A stretch of DNA of 64,000 bases from Kalaharituber pfeilii (GCA_015179045.1 WHUZ01000007.1:1724501-1788500), one strand, 5' to 3'; counted from the stretch's first letter, positions 10,462-20,919 are shown. A program made the numbers and translations. The notes: generated from the sequence alone by a model not told the origin.

Positions 10462-11202
10462 CAATGTCTGGAAACTTCAGTACTCGTACAAATCGGCAGT
10501 AGCAATGCGCTGTTCGGTACCCCTATGGAAATGCAATTTGCTTTATCTTTACTATTTTGCTAGATTGCATAGTCTTCGGGCTATTGTCGAGAACTCACTT
10601 CAGGGTAAGAGGCATTCGATGCGGACAACAGGTCATGACTCATAGCAAAGCAGCCCGTTGGTGGCGCAATGTTGAAATGAAGCTCAGCAGAATGGAGGAT
10701 GCCTTCGAAGGGCTATACAAAGCATCTAGCGGTTCAAGTCAACGTCTAGGGCAGTAACTACACTCAAATTGCAAGTGCAAACTGAAGGAATTCTACATTT
10801 CTTAATATATTGAGGACACTGAACCTACATGCTTAGTCAGCGGCCCCAAGAATTGCTGCCGTATCTGCTAGACCATGCCAAGGGCTGAACCCTGAGCTAC
10901 GCAGTGTGCTGGTACTGTAGTCTGGTTGCTGAGGGTGGATTCTTCGTCTAGAGAGTGGGGTGGTGTCTTTAGGTACAGGAGCCTTTTTATCTCTCCTCCC
11001 TCACGTTTCCCTTTCCCTTCTAGGCAATTCCTATAACTTCCATTGCCAAGTCCACAGCTTCCATCGCCAAGTCTTCGATCACCTTCTCCCACCCACATTG
11101 CACTACCCCTCGTAGAGGGTCCATGAATTTTTAGTATGGGGCTCGGTTCAAGATGTGTCTTGGCATACGACACCAATATTCTATTAGTTTAGTACACTTA
11201 TG
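10462..11202. other. no gene recognised
   Basis: Transition into the repeat-rich region. Short frames at 10557-10757 (+) and 10868-11176 (-) have no recognisable homology and no supporting splice structure. Confidence 0.35.
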
Positions 11203-11211
11203 CTAAGCACT

Positions 11212-11244
11212 TAGTCTCGTGCCCAGCGGCTGGGCACGAGACTA
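11212..11244. mobile_element. 33-bp palindromic Mutator-type mini-element
   Basis: TAGTCTCGTGCCCAGC, one G, then its exact reverse complement. It is flanked by a perfect 9-bp direct repeat CTAAGCACT (11203-11211 and 11245-11253). Nine-base target duplication is the signature of Mutator-like transposition. Related longer elements lie at 19153 and 25184. Confidence 0.75.
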
Positions 11245-11276
11245 CTAAGCACTCTACACTTAACATGCTCAATATC

Positions 11277-11332
11277 TTTTTTTTTTTTTTTCCCTCACGT
11301 GACCCCGCGCGCAGCTGTTCGTCATGGCAGGG
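11277..11332 (-). mobile_element. micro-retroposon family B, copy 1
   Basis: T run (the poly(A) tail of a minus-strand insert) followed by CACGTGACCCCGCGCGCAGC and on to GGCAGGGC. Flanked by CATGCTCAATATC (11264-11276) and CATGCTCGATATC (11333-11345), a 13-bp target duplication with one mismatch. Confidence 0.8.
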
Positions 11333-11345
11333 CATGCTCGATATC

Positions 11346-11530
11346 TTATGCACGTGCTCAGTATACTCAACCTACTCAATATCTTATATGTGCACTCAAT
11401 ATGCTCAGTATTCCCAGTATCTCATGTGCGCGCATGCTCAATATGCTCAACATGCTCAATGTACTCTATATTTCCAATAGCTCATGTGCGCACTCAGTAT
11501 ACTCAATATGCTCAATATTACAGCTCACCA
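11346..11530. repeat. degenerate short tandem repeat
   Basis: Imperfect reiteration of an ATGCTCAATAT/CTCATGTGCGC type unit. All three plus frames stay open across it, which is a consequence of the repeat rather than evidence of coding. Confidence 0.6.
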
Positions 11531-11624
11531 AACTGTAGGGCGGGCGGTCGGTGGATGTACGCATGCATATGTAATACAGGCGATATGCGATAGCAAAGGC
11601 ATCAAAATGAGTGCTATATGAGCT
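11531..11624. repeat. dispersed repeat shared with 29.15-29.31 kb
   Basis: The stretch ending GAGTGCTATATGAGCT also occurs at about 29150-29310, where it continues uninterrupted into ACGCAGAGGA. Here the family B insert at 11625 interrupts it. Confidence 0.6.
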
Positions 11625-11733
11625 TTTTTTTTTTTTTTTCCTATCACATAACCTCGCTTGCAGTTGTTCGTTATGGCAGGGTCCCTGGACTGAAGTCCTT
11701 ATGGCCCGGAGACAGGCACCTGCGCAACTATCA
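11625..11733 (-). mobile_element. long-form family B element (109 bp)
   Basis: T run then the family B core, extended by about 54 bp beyond the usual 5' end (reading from CCCTGGACTGAAGTCC to GCGCAACTATCA on this strand). Flanked by AGCT on both sides. The uninterrupted site GAGCTACGCAGAGGA is at about 29284. The same extension is present at 20331-20455, so the full unit is about 94 nt plus poly(A). Confidence 0.75.
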
Positions 11734-11779
11734 AGCTACGCAGAGGATAGTGTCTTTTTGGCCCTGGCGGATGGTAACT

Positions 11780-11865
11780 CTCTGCATTTACTACTCCATT
11801 AAAGTATCTTTGTACTCTATGATAGTTCTTCATGCTTTGTAATAGTATCTTCATACTCTATACTA
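11780..11865. repeat. fragment of the 21-bp minisatellite
   Basis: Units of the TCTTTGTACTCTATGATAG type match the array at 13155-13510. Confidence 0.5.
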
Positions 11866-12099
11866 CATCAGAAACAATGAAAATGGTGTCCTGACACGTG
11901 GGTACAGACAGAGCATGATGAACTATTGATCAGTATGCTTCCAGGTTGCTAAGGTATGAGCTGAGACCTCAGTGGTATACGTAAGAAATTGCACAATGTG
12001 CCTATGCGCTGAAAATAACAGTGTTCTTCGATGCAAAAAAAGCAACAAGTGTGGCAGAAGTAAATGGCATGAGAAGTACTACAGAATCCTATCAATAGA

Positions 12100-12640
12100 C
12101 CCCCTTTCTATGCCGCAAGATGCAGCAGAGTGAGCTCAACTTTACAGGTATGACAGTGCTGAATTTAACAGGTATGACAAGCCTCCTTCTACGGCGGCAG
12201 ATGTGGTAGAATTTAACAGGTATGGTAGGTCCTATACGATGGTGTGAGATGAGGCAGCATGAGCCGAATTTGATAGGTACAACAGGCCCTATACAATGGC
12301 ATGAGATGTGGCAAAATGAGCTGCATTTGATAGATATCACAGGTCCTATACGATAGCATGAGATATGGCGGAATAAGCTCAATTTGACAGGTTATCTGGG
12401 TCCAGTTCCACTGTGCGAGATGTGACAGAATAAGCCGGATTTGAGAGGTACGGCAGGTCCTACATGATGGCATAAGATGTGGTAGAATGAGCTCAATTTA
12501 CAGGTATAGCAGGTCCATTTCTCCCACATGAGATGTGGTAGAATAGGGCCTAATTTGACAAGTACGCCAGGTCTCCCTCGACAGCACGTGATGAGGGAAT
12601 GTGAGCTTAATTCAACAGGCATGGCAGGTCGTTTGAGGGT
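12100..12640. repeat. 57-bp minisatellite, locus 1
   Basis: About nine divergent tandem copies. The AGGTCCTATACGAT landmark recurs at 12227, 12284 and 12341, giving a 57-bp period. Each unit holds GGCATGAGATGTGGNAGAATGAGC and AATTTGACAGGT motifs (shown in parts). Long minus-strand frames pass through it. Related monomers form a second array at 33120-33412. Confidence 0.8.
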
Positions 12641-13154
12641 GTATTCTATGGGGGATAAGAACATACAAGAGCAGTACCATGACAGATGATAAAAGGGCAC
12701 CTGTATATAGACCGAGATAGCTAGTTATTAATGAATAAACAATTGGTTGTCAAACATAAAATTATGGCATGGTAGAACAAAATTTGTGTAATAAGTGTCG
12801 TAGATGCGAGTAGCCAACTACTAATTCAAGCCATATTTGAGGACGCTGGGTGTATCAGTCTGTACTTGATATGAGTCCATAATTGATAACGTAGGGTATA
12901 GAAGTCCGTAGTTGATAATGCAGTGAATATTAGGCCATAGTTGAGGATACATGATTGAAAAAGTGCTAAACGTCAGGTGCCACAGTAAATACTCACCTGT
13001 TATTGAGGTGAGCCGGCTCGGAATGGCATCCAGACACTGCCCTCGGAAAGGTTCTGTCACTGTGATAGGTGGTTGACATCCCATGGCATTTGTGCTTCTA
13101 ACGTATGGAACGCCTTGGGATACAAACTTTTTTTTTTTTTTTTTTTTTTTTGCT
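12641..13154. other. non-coding with an orphan T run
   Basis: No gene recognised. A T run at about 13130-13151 may be the tail of a degraded micro-retroposon. Confidence 0.35.
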
Positions 13155-13283
13155 GATATGGTGTTTCATACTCTGCAATAGCGTGTCTTCATACATTATA
13201 AGGGTGTCTTTGTATATTGCAATGATGTCTCTGTACTCTATAATGGTATCGCCATAGCCCATAGGACGGCACGCGAATAATGA

Positions 13284-13320
<37 letters not shown>

Positions 13321-13510
13321 CTATAATGGTGTCTTCATACATTGCAATGGTGTCTTCGTACTCTGTAATAGTGTCTTCATGCATTGCAACGGTGTCTTTG
13401 TACTCAGTAGTGGTATCTACATGCATTGCAATGGCGTCTTCGTACTCTGTAGTGGTGCCTTACATGCATTGTAATGGTGTCTTCATACTCTATAATGGTA
13501 TCTTCAGCTT
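13155..13510. repeat. 21/42-bp minisatellite
   Basis: Alternating 21-bp units of the types GTGTCTTCATGCATTGCAA and GTGTCTTCGTACTCTGTAA, about 13 in all, split by a family A insertion. The 21-bp period equals seven codons, and a frame on each strand stays open as a heptad repeat. Confidence 0.8.
13248..13318 (+). mobile_element. micro-retroposon family A in the 21-bp satellite
   Basis: ATCGCCATAGCCCATAGGAC... through GCGAATAATGATAT to a long A run. Flanked by CTCTATAATGGT at 13236-13247 and 13319-13330, a perfect 12-bp duplication. Confidence 0.85.
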
Positions 13511-13514
13511 ACAA

Positions 13515-13570
13515 AGGTTAAGGCCTATATAGGGATAGAGGGTAACGAGAAGGCAGATAAGAAAAAAGAG
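13515..13570 (+). pseudogene. RNase H relic of a LINE
   Basis: About 12 codons reading YIGIEGNEKADK match the end of the RNase H domain seen in the other LINE fragments (GHKGLEGNERAD at 36.25 kb). Too short for certainty. Confidence 0.3.
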
Positions 13571-13693
13571 AGGACCAGCTGCATAAGGTATAATAGGTAG
13601 ATCACTAAGAGTAGACCACATTAGGGATTAGTTTATAACAGAAAGGAGGAGAGGAAGTGAGGTAGTTTTGGAAAAGGGAAGTTTGAGCACAGT

Positions 13694-14196
13694 CAATGAG
13701 TCCAACAGGCCGTGATCTGCATTGGACTGAAACCGCCTGGACCGGTCCAGGCCGGTTCAGGCCATTCAGGCCGGTTCAGGCCAATTAAACGAATCACTCC
13801 ACAGCTATCCAGGTGAATTGAGGCCAGCATTTACCAGATTGTTTGAGTATTTAAATGAGTAGAATCTCCCGTATGTCTAGAATTTTAAACAGCAGCGGTC
13901 TACGACTTTTGTCAAGTATGTATCACACTTTGTATTCAAGTAGTATATATACTAAGAAATATTTTAGAAATGATGGACCTTCCAGATAATACAACAGACT
14001 GGACTCAATTCTTCGATGATGATACCTAATGCGCAACTGTCAATTACTGATAGTGGAAATATCCAGGACTATTAAAATCTAATTCACCTGGGTTAAATTC
14101 TAAAATCGCTTGAATTTACGTAAATGGCCTGGTTGGCCTGGACCGGCCTGGACCAGCCTGAATGGCCTGGCCTGGCCTGGCCTGTTGGATTCATTG
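13694..14196. mobile_element. non-autonomous hAT-like element, GGCC-rich ends, copy 1
   Basis: About 500 bp with terminal inverted repeats CAATGAGTCCAACAGGCC and GGCCTGTTGGATTCATTG. Next to each end are arrays of GGCCTG/CCAGGC motifs. The central 350 bp are AT-rich and recur at 37.9-38.2 kb. Similar architecture to the 750-bp element at 18053, whose 8-bp duplication marks it as hAT. No clear target duplication could be assigned here. Confidence 0.6.
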
Positions 14197-14209
14197 GCAG
14201 CGCAGTTGC

Positions 14210-14241
14210 CATAGCCCATAGGGCGGCACGCGAGTAATGAC

Positions 14242-14272
<31 letters not shown>
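14210..14272 (+). mobile_element. micro-retroposon family A
   Basis: CATAGCCCATAGGGCGGCAC to GAGTAATGAC and an A run. Flanked by AGCGCAGTTGC at 14199-14209 and 14273-14283, a perfect 11-bp duplication. Confidence 0.85.
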
Positions 14273-14273
<1 letters not shown>

Positions 14274-14439
14274 GCGCAGTTGCTAACTGTACTGAAAGTA
14301 TTTTTTTTTTCCTGACGAACTCCACTTCTAGCCTGCCCCCAAGTTTCTGCAAGTTCATTAATGTCCATCATAAAGGACTGCTAGTGACAGATTGTATCGA
14401 TGGCGCACACTGCACTGTAGGTGGAATGATCAAAAGAGT

Positions 14440-16120
14440 CGGGGACTTGACAGAAGGTACGTTAGGTTACAGGATTGGATGTGGCTGGAAGGGAGAGTTG
14501 AATAGAAGGGAAAGAAGAAATAATGATTCTTCATCGCCGATCTCTAGGGCCTTAGCCATGGCTGTTAGCTCTGCGTCGTTGACTTTGGCTCTCATCCCCA
14601 TGTAAACCGATTCTCCCCTGCCCTCCAGCCGCCAGAACCCTACTCCGGTCTTCCCCTCGATCCTGCTCCCGTCTGTGTATATTACTTTCCAAACTTCGTG
14701 CTCTGCATCTGCGATTTTTCTCTCCCACTCTTCCTTCTCTGCTGAGGACGTGAGTGTTGGCATTGTTGCCAGTATGAGAGGATCCTTCTAGTTCAAGGAG
14801 CCCTTCAGGTAAAGGACGTCCTCATCCGCTCCAGTAGTTTCTCCCCTTTGAATTTCAGTGCCCTATCCTCCACTCATGCCTTTTCTCCCCCTATGAATGT
14901 CTGCACTGACTCCAGGCTGGCTAGGCCCTCAACTAGGGCCCGTCGTGTACCCCAGGGTGTGCCAGTTATAGATCTTGTTACAGTGTATTGCCACTGCTCC
15001 AGCGCCCTCAGTTTCTTCTCCGCCGGCGGCTTGGCTGCATAGTCTTCCCAGGCCCAGCCTCCCCAGCAGGCAATTTGTCTGGTTATCCCAGTCTAGATCT
15101 GTCTCCTGCGCAGGGTCGAGTCTACCTAATCTGCTCGCTATTGCCCATACTGCCTTTCCTAGTGCCAGTCTCTGCTGGAAATCGGTGTCGAACGTGAGTT
15201 CCCAATCCAGGCGTAGCCCCGCCAGCCGGTATGTTGACCCTTTAACCCCGAAGATAATTATTTCCCTCTTATCCATATCCAGTATAAACCCTTCTCGTTC
15301 GGCTTCCTCCTCGAGGCATCTCTGGTGGTCCCCGATTGCCCTCTTAAGTCCTTGTAACGAGGTGTTTGTCAGGGGACTTGCACCTGGCCCCTCGTATGCA
15401 GTGAGCTCCTCGTCAGCTATCGTTACATGCACTGAGCAAGAGGAGGGCACGATGTAGACGACACGAGACGGAGGCAGAAGCTGAGGCGGAGGGCACGAGG
15501 CAGAGGCACGACGGCAGAGGCACGAAGCAAAGTAAGATCTATCTCGAAGTCTATCTCTCTCCAAAAACAAAAGAAAGTCAGGAGTCCCACCTCTTCGAAG
15601 AACCTTCCGCACCATCCCACCGTTCCGGCACTTCCCCTTCCGGGTGACCTCTCCGGCTACTGCCCCAAGAGGTAGCACCCTCTACATGGCCTTCCCAATG
15701 GCCTTGCATCACAGTGTTTAAGATTACGGCGTGTATGTAGTCCACATAGGAGCGAGTGAGCGTCCTCTGGGCCGAGGATGCTATGACTGCTTGCACTTCT
15801 ATGAGGCAAAGGACTGGCGACAAGGGTGACTCTTTAGGTGTTCCATGACATGGTAGCCGTTGCCCTTCTTTTTCCGTCACAGCACAGATTAAAGGCTGAT
15901 GGTTGCAGAAAGCCGTGAACAAAGGCTGCCAGGTCTTCGTTGAATTCTTTGATGCGGAGGATGACCTTGTCTCTTCTTGTGAAGTTGAAGGCTGATCTGA
16001 TGTTGTCCCCTACTACAGCTGTCCATCGGTCGTTCTCCATGTGTTCCTTCACTTCTTTCAGCACTTGCTGCTGTAGGTCTTCTGCCACTTCTGAAGACTC
16101 TGAGGGCAGTCAACAACTGA
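14440..16120 (-). pseudogene. degenerate Tad1/I-type LINE ORF2 (RT and RNase H)
   Basis: Pieces of one ORF2 lie in several frames. Reading along the minus strand: DNIRSAFNFTRRDKVILRIK and FVHGFLQPSAFNLC, motif B as GTPKESPLSPVLCLI, the catalytic box as SYVDYIHAVI (YVDD decayed to YVDY), then DMDKREIIIFG and RLAGLRLDWELTFD, and an RNase H core VIYTDGSRIEGKTGVGFW. At least three frame changes and the damaged YVDD show it is dead. The RT plus RNase H order fits fungal Tad1/I-clade non-LTR elements. Confidence 0.85.
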
Positions 16121-16229
16121 ACATGTTTTCACTTTCCAATTGAGTTTGATACTCTTTTTGCATTGCACAAATCCATTTATCTTCATATTGTTTGGGTATT
16201 ACTGAGTCTTCCTCGAACGTTAAAATATT

Positions 16230-16232
16230 ATG

Positions 16233-16263
<31 letters not shown>

Positions 16264-16269
16264 CCGACA
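16230..16269 (+). mobile_element. extremely truncated family A insert
   Basis: Only the last bases of family A (ATGATATT) and an A run are present. TTAAAATATT flanks both sides (16220-16229 and 16270-16279), with partial similarity extending to about 16 bp. It looks like a LINE insertion truncated to almost nothing. Confidence 0.5.
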
Positions 16270-16418
16270 TTAAAATATTCTCAATTCGTAGTTTGTCGTC
16301 CATAGTGTTGAGTGCACTTGCCTAACAGTAGTGGTCGTTAAAATATATCAAACCAAGAAAGTACCATGCAGCCCATCTGGGACGAGAACACATGTAAAGC
16401 ATAATACCTTTCAAAACT

Positions 16419-16457
16419 GTCCTGCCATGGCGAAGAGCCGCATGCGGGGTCATGTGA

Positions 16458-16487
<30 letters not shown>
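16419..16487 (+). mobile_element. micro-retroposon family B
   Basis: GTCCTGCCATGGCGAAGAGC through GCGGGGTCATGTGAC and an A run. Flanked by ACCTTTCAAAACT at 16406-16418 and 16488-16500, a perfect 13-bp duplication. Confidence 0.85.
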
Positions 16488-16493
<6 letters not shown>

Positions 16494-16914
16494 CAAAACT
16501 ATCGTTGAATGTCCACAAGTAGGAGAACCCGATTATTGAGGTCATGAATGCCTCTCATTACTACGTCACGATAAACCATCATGTTGTTCCACTGGAACTG
16601 TAACAAAGTGTTGTTTTAGTGATGTATGCCTCAAATAGGGGTACTGTAAATATCTTTACTTACTTCTCTCCTATTGCTGACTCGAGAATCAAATGCGCTA
16701 CTGCTGAAACTTCATTCCATCCATTAGCTCTGCAATATTTGTCTCGTTCCTTGTTCACTTCCTGGAATCTTGACTCCAAAAGATATCCTATTCACCTGGA
16801 AGTTCTCTTTGGGGAAACTTCCAGTCTACAAAGGAAGCAGGCAGGGGATATGGCCTATTTGTTGGGAGCTAACTATCTGGGTAGTAGAAATATGACCCAG
16901 GTGGGATAGTAGCT

Positions 16915-17075
16915 ACAGTCAAACCTGTTTTATTGGATAAGGCCGGGACTGGAGGGTTTTATCCAATAAGACAAATATCCAATAATCCCCACCGGACTAA
17001 TTGGCTTAGGCCAGCAATGTTGATCCAATACGACAGGTTATCTAATATGACAGAATCCAATATGAGAGCTTCGAC
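16915..17075. mobile_element. pogo/Tigger-like end fragment
   Basis: Begins TA|CAGTCAAACCTGTTTTATT and contains four copies of an ATCCAATAAGAC-type motif in both orientations, as in the terminal regions of pogo-like elements. The other end is not recognisable. Confidence 0.35.
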
Positions 17076-18044
17076 GTGTAGCCCTGGATCGACATCCGTT
17101 TATATGGATGGACCGGGCTTTCCAAAGGATACCAGAGCAATTATTGGAGAGAATGCGTGCAATGGAGAGAACTAAGTACCGTCGGGTGCCCCAGCTACTC
17201 ATACTAACTTGATAAAAACATGGAAATGATCCCATAAAATCATTGCCATTGTCATAACCATGGTGGCGTAAAATGATGACAGGAACTGAGGCAGGAAAGG
17301 TCAAGGCTTCTGACGTGTTAAATTGTGCTGCCAGGCGAATGCCAACGCCAACAGTGGGTGCAGGGTGCGGAGCCCCATGTTTAACGTATGTACTGGATGC
17401 CATTTCGCCTGGGCAAGCTGTGTTCATCAGTCACGTCTATCACGAGAAAAAAAAAAAAGTAGTCTCGAGATTGGGTGTATGAGTTTCGGCGTATGAGAAT
17501 TGCGGAGAGAAGCAGGTACATGCTAAGACCTTGCATAACTCCTCGTAGCCGTCTTGGCACGCTTGAGACATGCATCCAAGGCGGAACCCCTCGAGCGACT
17601 CAAATGTTGTATTGTAAGGGCCATCACGAACTGCTTCGGTGGTCCAAACGAGCTATGCTTACCACGGCAAATCTACACGAGATACTCATGTTCATACTAA
17701 TTAGATGCAGGACATGCCATTACCTGAAGTGTACCGCTTTTCGAGCTTTATGATATGCAATTAAATTGCCCTTAATACCTTTGCATCTTATAATGCTTCA
17801 GGACACACAGCTACTGCTATGAGCGGGTCAGGGGGTACGACTGACCATTGCTCACCAGCCATGGATCCTCTGCTGGGAGGTCACTGGGCAATTCGCCTCA
17901 AAGGGATATTTCGGGTTATACTGTGTGGTGCCGTGTTGAGTGTATCTGCAAGTGCGAATGTACATGCAAGGCAAGAACATTAGTCTGGTTGCACTACCCC
18001 TCGTAAGGCAAGCTATGTAAAGAATAAGCGAATGCAAAGGAGAA
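17076..18044. other. no gene recognised
   Basis: Unique-looking sequence with an A run at 17446-17457. Several short overlapping frames on both strands, none with recognisable similarity. Confidence 0.35.
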
Positions 18045-18052
18045 CTGAAGGC

Positions 18053-18802
18053 CAGTGTTCCCAACCGGCCAGGCCGCCGACCAGGCCGTCCAGGCCGCCC
18101 AGGCTGGTCCAGGCTGGTCCAGGCCGCCCAGGCCGCCCAGGCTGGTCCAGGCCGGTCCAGGCCGTTTAAGCAATTTCAGGGGCAGGAGGGCAGGTTATGA
18201 GGCTATTTCAGGGGCCACCTTCAGGTTACTTGGACACGGATTTCATATGAACCTTTCAATATTTTCGGATAACTATCTAGACTTTTTTATTGAGCAGCGC
18301 TTTTCGCAGGTATTCAGGTAAGTAATTTTTTTTTGTATCGCTTGACTATATACTAATTTCTTATTAGTATTGCAGGGAGGCAGACATTCCAACCACCGGT
18401 ACTGGCGATGATGATTCCTTTAGTATTCTACTATTCTTCACTCTCCATAGTGCAGTTCAAGTTTTGATCTTGCATCGACGATTCCCTGCAGTCCCATCTG
18501 ATGCCGATATCGAGTCTTCTGGAATTTGGGTTACAAAAATCCGGTGCGACAAAGTTGGATTTGACAGTATGGTGAAGCTGTGCATGGCTAATGGAAAGCG
18601 ATACTGGTGGTGTAAAATCAGCAAGCAAAATCCTAAACATTAGAGTAGAATTTAGAAGTACGTTCTGTATATAGCTACTGTATAACTTAACTCACACTGT
18701 AGCCTGAATGGCCTCAATGGCCTGGACCGGCCTAGATTTCTATGGCCCAGGCCGGCCAGGCCATACCCTTGGCCTGGCCTGGCCGGCCCGTTGGGAACAC
18801 TG
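18053..18802. mobile_element. 750-bp non-autonomous hAT element, copy 1
   Basis: Termini CAGTGTTCCCAAC and GTTGGGAACACTG are perfect inverted repeats, flanked by a perfect 8-bp duplication CTGAAGGC (18045-18052, 18803-18810), diagnostic of the hAT superfamily. Subterminal regions are packed with CCAGGC/GCCTGG motifs. The interior encodes a fragment with ESSGIWVTKIR and MANGKRYWWCKISKQ, probably the N-terminal part of a lost transposase. Copy 2 is at 22657. Confidence 0.88.
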
Positions 18803-18819
18803 CTGAAGGCAGGAATAAA

Positions 18820-18878
18820 TTTCTTTTTTCTTTTATATCAGTACTCGCATGCCGCCCTGATGGCTATGGCGAGATGAC
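18820..18878 (-). mobile_element. micro-retroposon family A
   Basis: T-rich tail, then ATATCAGTACTCGCATGCCG and GGCTATGGCGAG. Flanked by AGGAATAAA at 18811-18819 and 18879-18887. It sits next to the hAT copy. Confidence 0.75.
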
Positions 18879-18887
18879 AGGAATAAA

Positions 18888-19143
18888 GAACTAAACCATA
18901 GAATAGAAGGACTAGATGTGTAGGAAGGAACTGAATTGTTGAGAACGAAGAGCTGTACAGAATCACCGCCTCTTATACCACTGGCTGACCAAATACCCAT
19001 ATCTAATCACACTTCCTTCCAACCTTACCCTCATTCCCAGTATTCGCTTACTGTACAACCCTTGTGACTTGCGATTTCCTTGAGCCCAGTGCCAGCATGG
19101 TTATAGCAGTTAGGCGCCGCCGCCTACCACACCGCATTCAAGG
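18888..19143. other. no gene recognised
   Basis: Short unique stretch between two mobile elements; nothing supported. Confidence 0.3.
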
Positions 19144-19152
19144 CTAATGAGT

Positions 19153-19211
19153 TGTTCTCGTGCCTAGACTATTATTTCAGCCTCTGTCTCTTTAGACTGG
19201 GTACGAGAACA
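19153..19211. mobile_element. 59-bp Mutator-type mini-element
   Basis: Terminal repeats TGTTCTCGTGCC and GGTACGAGAACA (one mismatch) enclose a 59-bp unit. Flanked by a perfect 9-bp duplication CTAATGAGT (19144-19152, 19212-19220). It is an internally deleted form of the 109-bp element at 25184. Confidence 0.85.
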
Positions 19212-19645
19212 CTAATGAGTTATTCTCTCTCAAGTTATATTGTTTTTAGACGGGAAATTTGCATCCTTGCAGTTGAATATTCCTTTTTATATCAGCATGC
19301 ACATGAACGGGACGGATTTGATATCACTCATACCTTTTTTTCATACATCCTAAACTCAACTTTTTCTAGTCCATTGTTGGTCATGTTGACATTAATGTCA
19401 TTCGCATTGTGTGTACTAAGTATGATGCACTTTTATTGGTCTGCTACATCTTTTCTGTGCGTTTGTGCCATTCCACTTCTTCTCATGCCCAGACTAATTC
19501 CACTGGTTAATCAAGAGACTTGCCATATATATACACTAGCTAAACTCCTCGAGAGTTCCATGCTATGCTTGTATATTGGGTCAGTGATTTTGACAGCGTG
19601 CATTATATTGGTACCATAGATCTTCAGTGAATATGGTGCTGGCTG

Positions 19646-19692
19646 GCGGCATGCGAGTAATGATATTAAAAAAAAAAAAAAAAAAAAAAAAA
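19646..19692 (+). mobile_element. micro-retroposon family A, 22-nt core
   Basis: Core GCGGCATGCGAGTAATGAT then an A run. Flanked by GGTGCTGGCTG (19635-19645) and GGTTTTGGCTG (19693-19703). Confidence 0.7.
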
Positions 19693-19766
19693 GGTTTTGG
19701 CTGTGGGACTTCACATTAAGCTTCTTCAACCTCCTTATTCGAACGTGTGCGCAAGTATGCGTGAAC

Positions 19767-19840
19767 GCCCTGCCATGGCGAACACAGCTGCATGCGGGGT
19801 AACGTGAAAACAAAAAAAAAAAAAAAAAAAAAAAAAAAAG
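19767..19840 (+). mobile_element. micro-retroposon family B
   Basis: GCCCTGCCATGGCGAACACA, GCGGGGTAACGTGA, A run. Flanked by GTATGCGTGAAC at 19755-19766 and 19841-19852, a perfect 12-bp duplication. Confidence 0.88.
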
Positions 19841-19886
19841 GTATGCGTGAACTAGATACCTCCAAGAGATTGGAATCATTGGATGG

Positions 19887-19957
19887 TACGCCCTGCCATG
19901 GCGAACAGCTGCACGCGGGGTCACGCGAAATATAAAAAAAAAAAAAAAAAAAAAGAG
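19887..19957 (+). mobile_element. micro-retroposon family B
   Basis: CCCTGCCATGGCGAACAGC, GCGGGGTCACGCGA, A run. Flanked by ATTGGATGG at 19878-19886 and 19958-19966. Only 46 bp after the preceding copy. Confidence 0.8.
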
Positions 19958-20330
19958 ATTGGATGGAAACGGCAAGATGGTTGGCGAATAAAGAAAGGAG
20001 GGAGGGAAAGAAGACTAGCTCGATTGTTATCTACCTAGAAGGGGAGGTAGAATCAGATAGTCAAACACCGGCGAAGGTGCGGTTATCTGGCAAATGGCAC
20101 CACTCGTGCCTGTATGACTGGGATAGAATCACAAAGGTGGACAGAAAGGGGAAGGGGAGGGAGGTGGAGGAGATGGACATGACTGCTTGATTTTCTGGGG
20201 GGATATTTGGGTATTCATGCTTGATTGTTCTCTTGGGGGATTGGGCTTTCGCTTTGTGTTTCCTCCGCATCACCGAGGTCGTGGTATTGTTGTGCCACGT
20301 GTGCTTTTACAGGGGATGGTTTTCTAGGTA

Positions 20331-20420
20331 GTTGCACAGGTGCCTGTCTCCGGGCCATAAGGACTTCGGTCTAGGGACCCTGCCATGGCGAACAACTGCA
20401 AGCGGCGTTACGTGAAATAG

Positions 20421-20455
<35 letters not shown>
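20331..20455 (+). mobile_element. long-form family B element
   Basis: Starts GTTGCACAGGTGCCTG, continues through GGGCCATAAGGACTTC into the normal core CCCTGCCATGGCGAAC and a tail of about 35 A. Flanks CTAGGTA and CTAGATA are a probable 7-bp duplication. Same extension as the element at 11625. Confidence 0.75.
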
Positions 20456-20457
<2 letters not shown>

Positions 20458-20799
20458 AGATACCTCTGATGGACGTACGCTTGCACTTACCATACCTGAA
20501 GCTCTGAGAGGCCCAAACTGCATGCAGTGCTTATAATCTGGTTTTGGAGCACGTGCACTTAATCTCAGCTGCATCGCATGCACATTCTAACCTTCCAAAC
20601 TGTTAGCCAATGCTTGCCCACTCCCCCACCGCAAATATGGAAACATCGCTATAGGTTGTACAAATCACGAGCAATGTGGTTCAAGTTCTCCTTAGCTAAT
20701 TGTGAATATCTAGATGATTATAAACTGTCCAAACTCTCAGCAAGATTGAAACCTGTTCAAACCCACCTGGAGGCCCTGTGACCTGTAGAGACAACTATT

Positions 20800-20919
20800 T
20801 TTTTTTTAAAAAAAAATATATATATCATTACTCGTGTGCCGCCCTGTGGGTTATGACGAGATTAGGTACATAGGGGATAAATAGAAACAAAATGGAAAAT
20901 AAAATAGAGAACTATATGA
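20800..20919 (-). mobile_element. family A insert with 70 bp of LINE 3' UTR
   Basis: T/A-rich tail, ATATCATTACTCGTGTGCCG, GGGTTATGACGAGATTAGG and further LINE 3' sequence. Flanked by TGTAGAGACAACTATT at 20784-20799 and 20920-20935, a perfect 16-bp duplication. Confidence 0.88.

Noticed and set aside
14237..14605. 122-codon plus frame starting in an A run
   Set aside because: Poly-Lys from the A tail of a family A insert followed by the antisense of a LINE.
16290..16410. tRNA-Val-like 5' half (GTGCACTTGCCTAACA) followed by a GGGACGAGAAC stretch
   Set aside because: No seven-base anticodon loop with paired stem, no acceptor pairing and no correct B box; at most a remote tRNA-derived relic.
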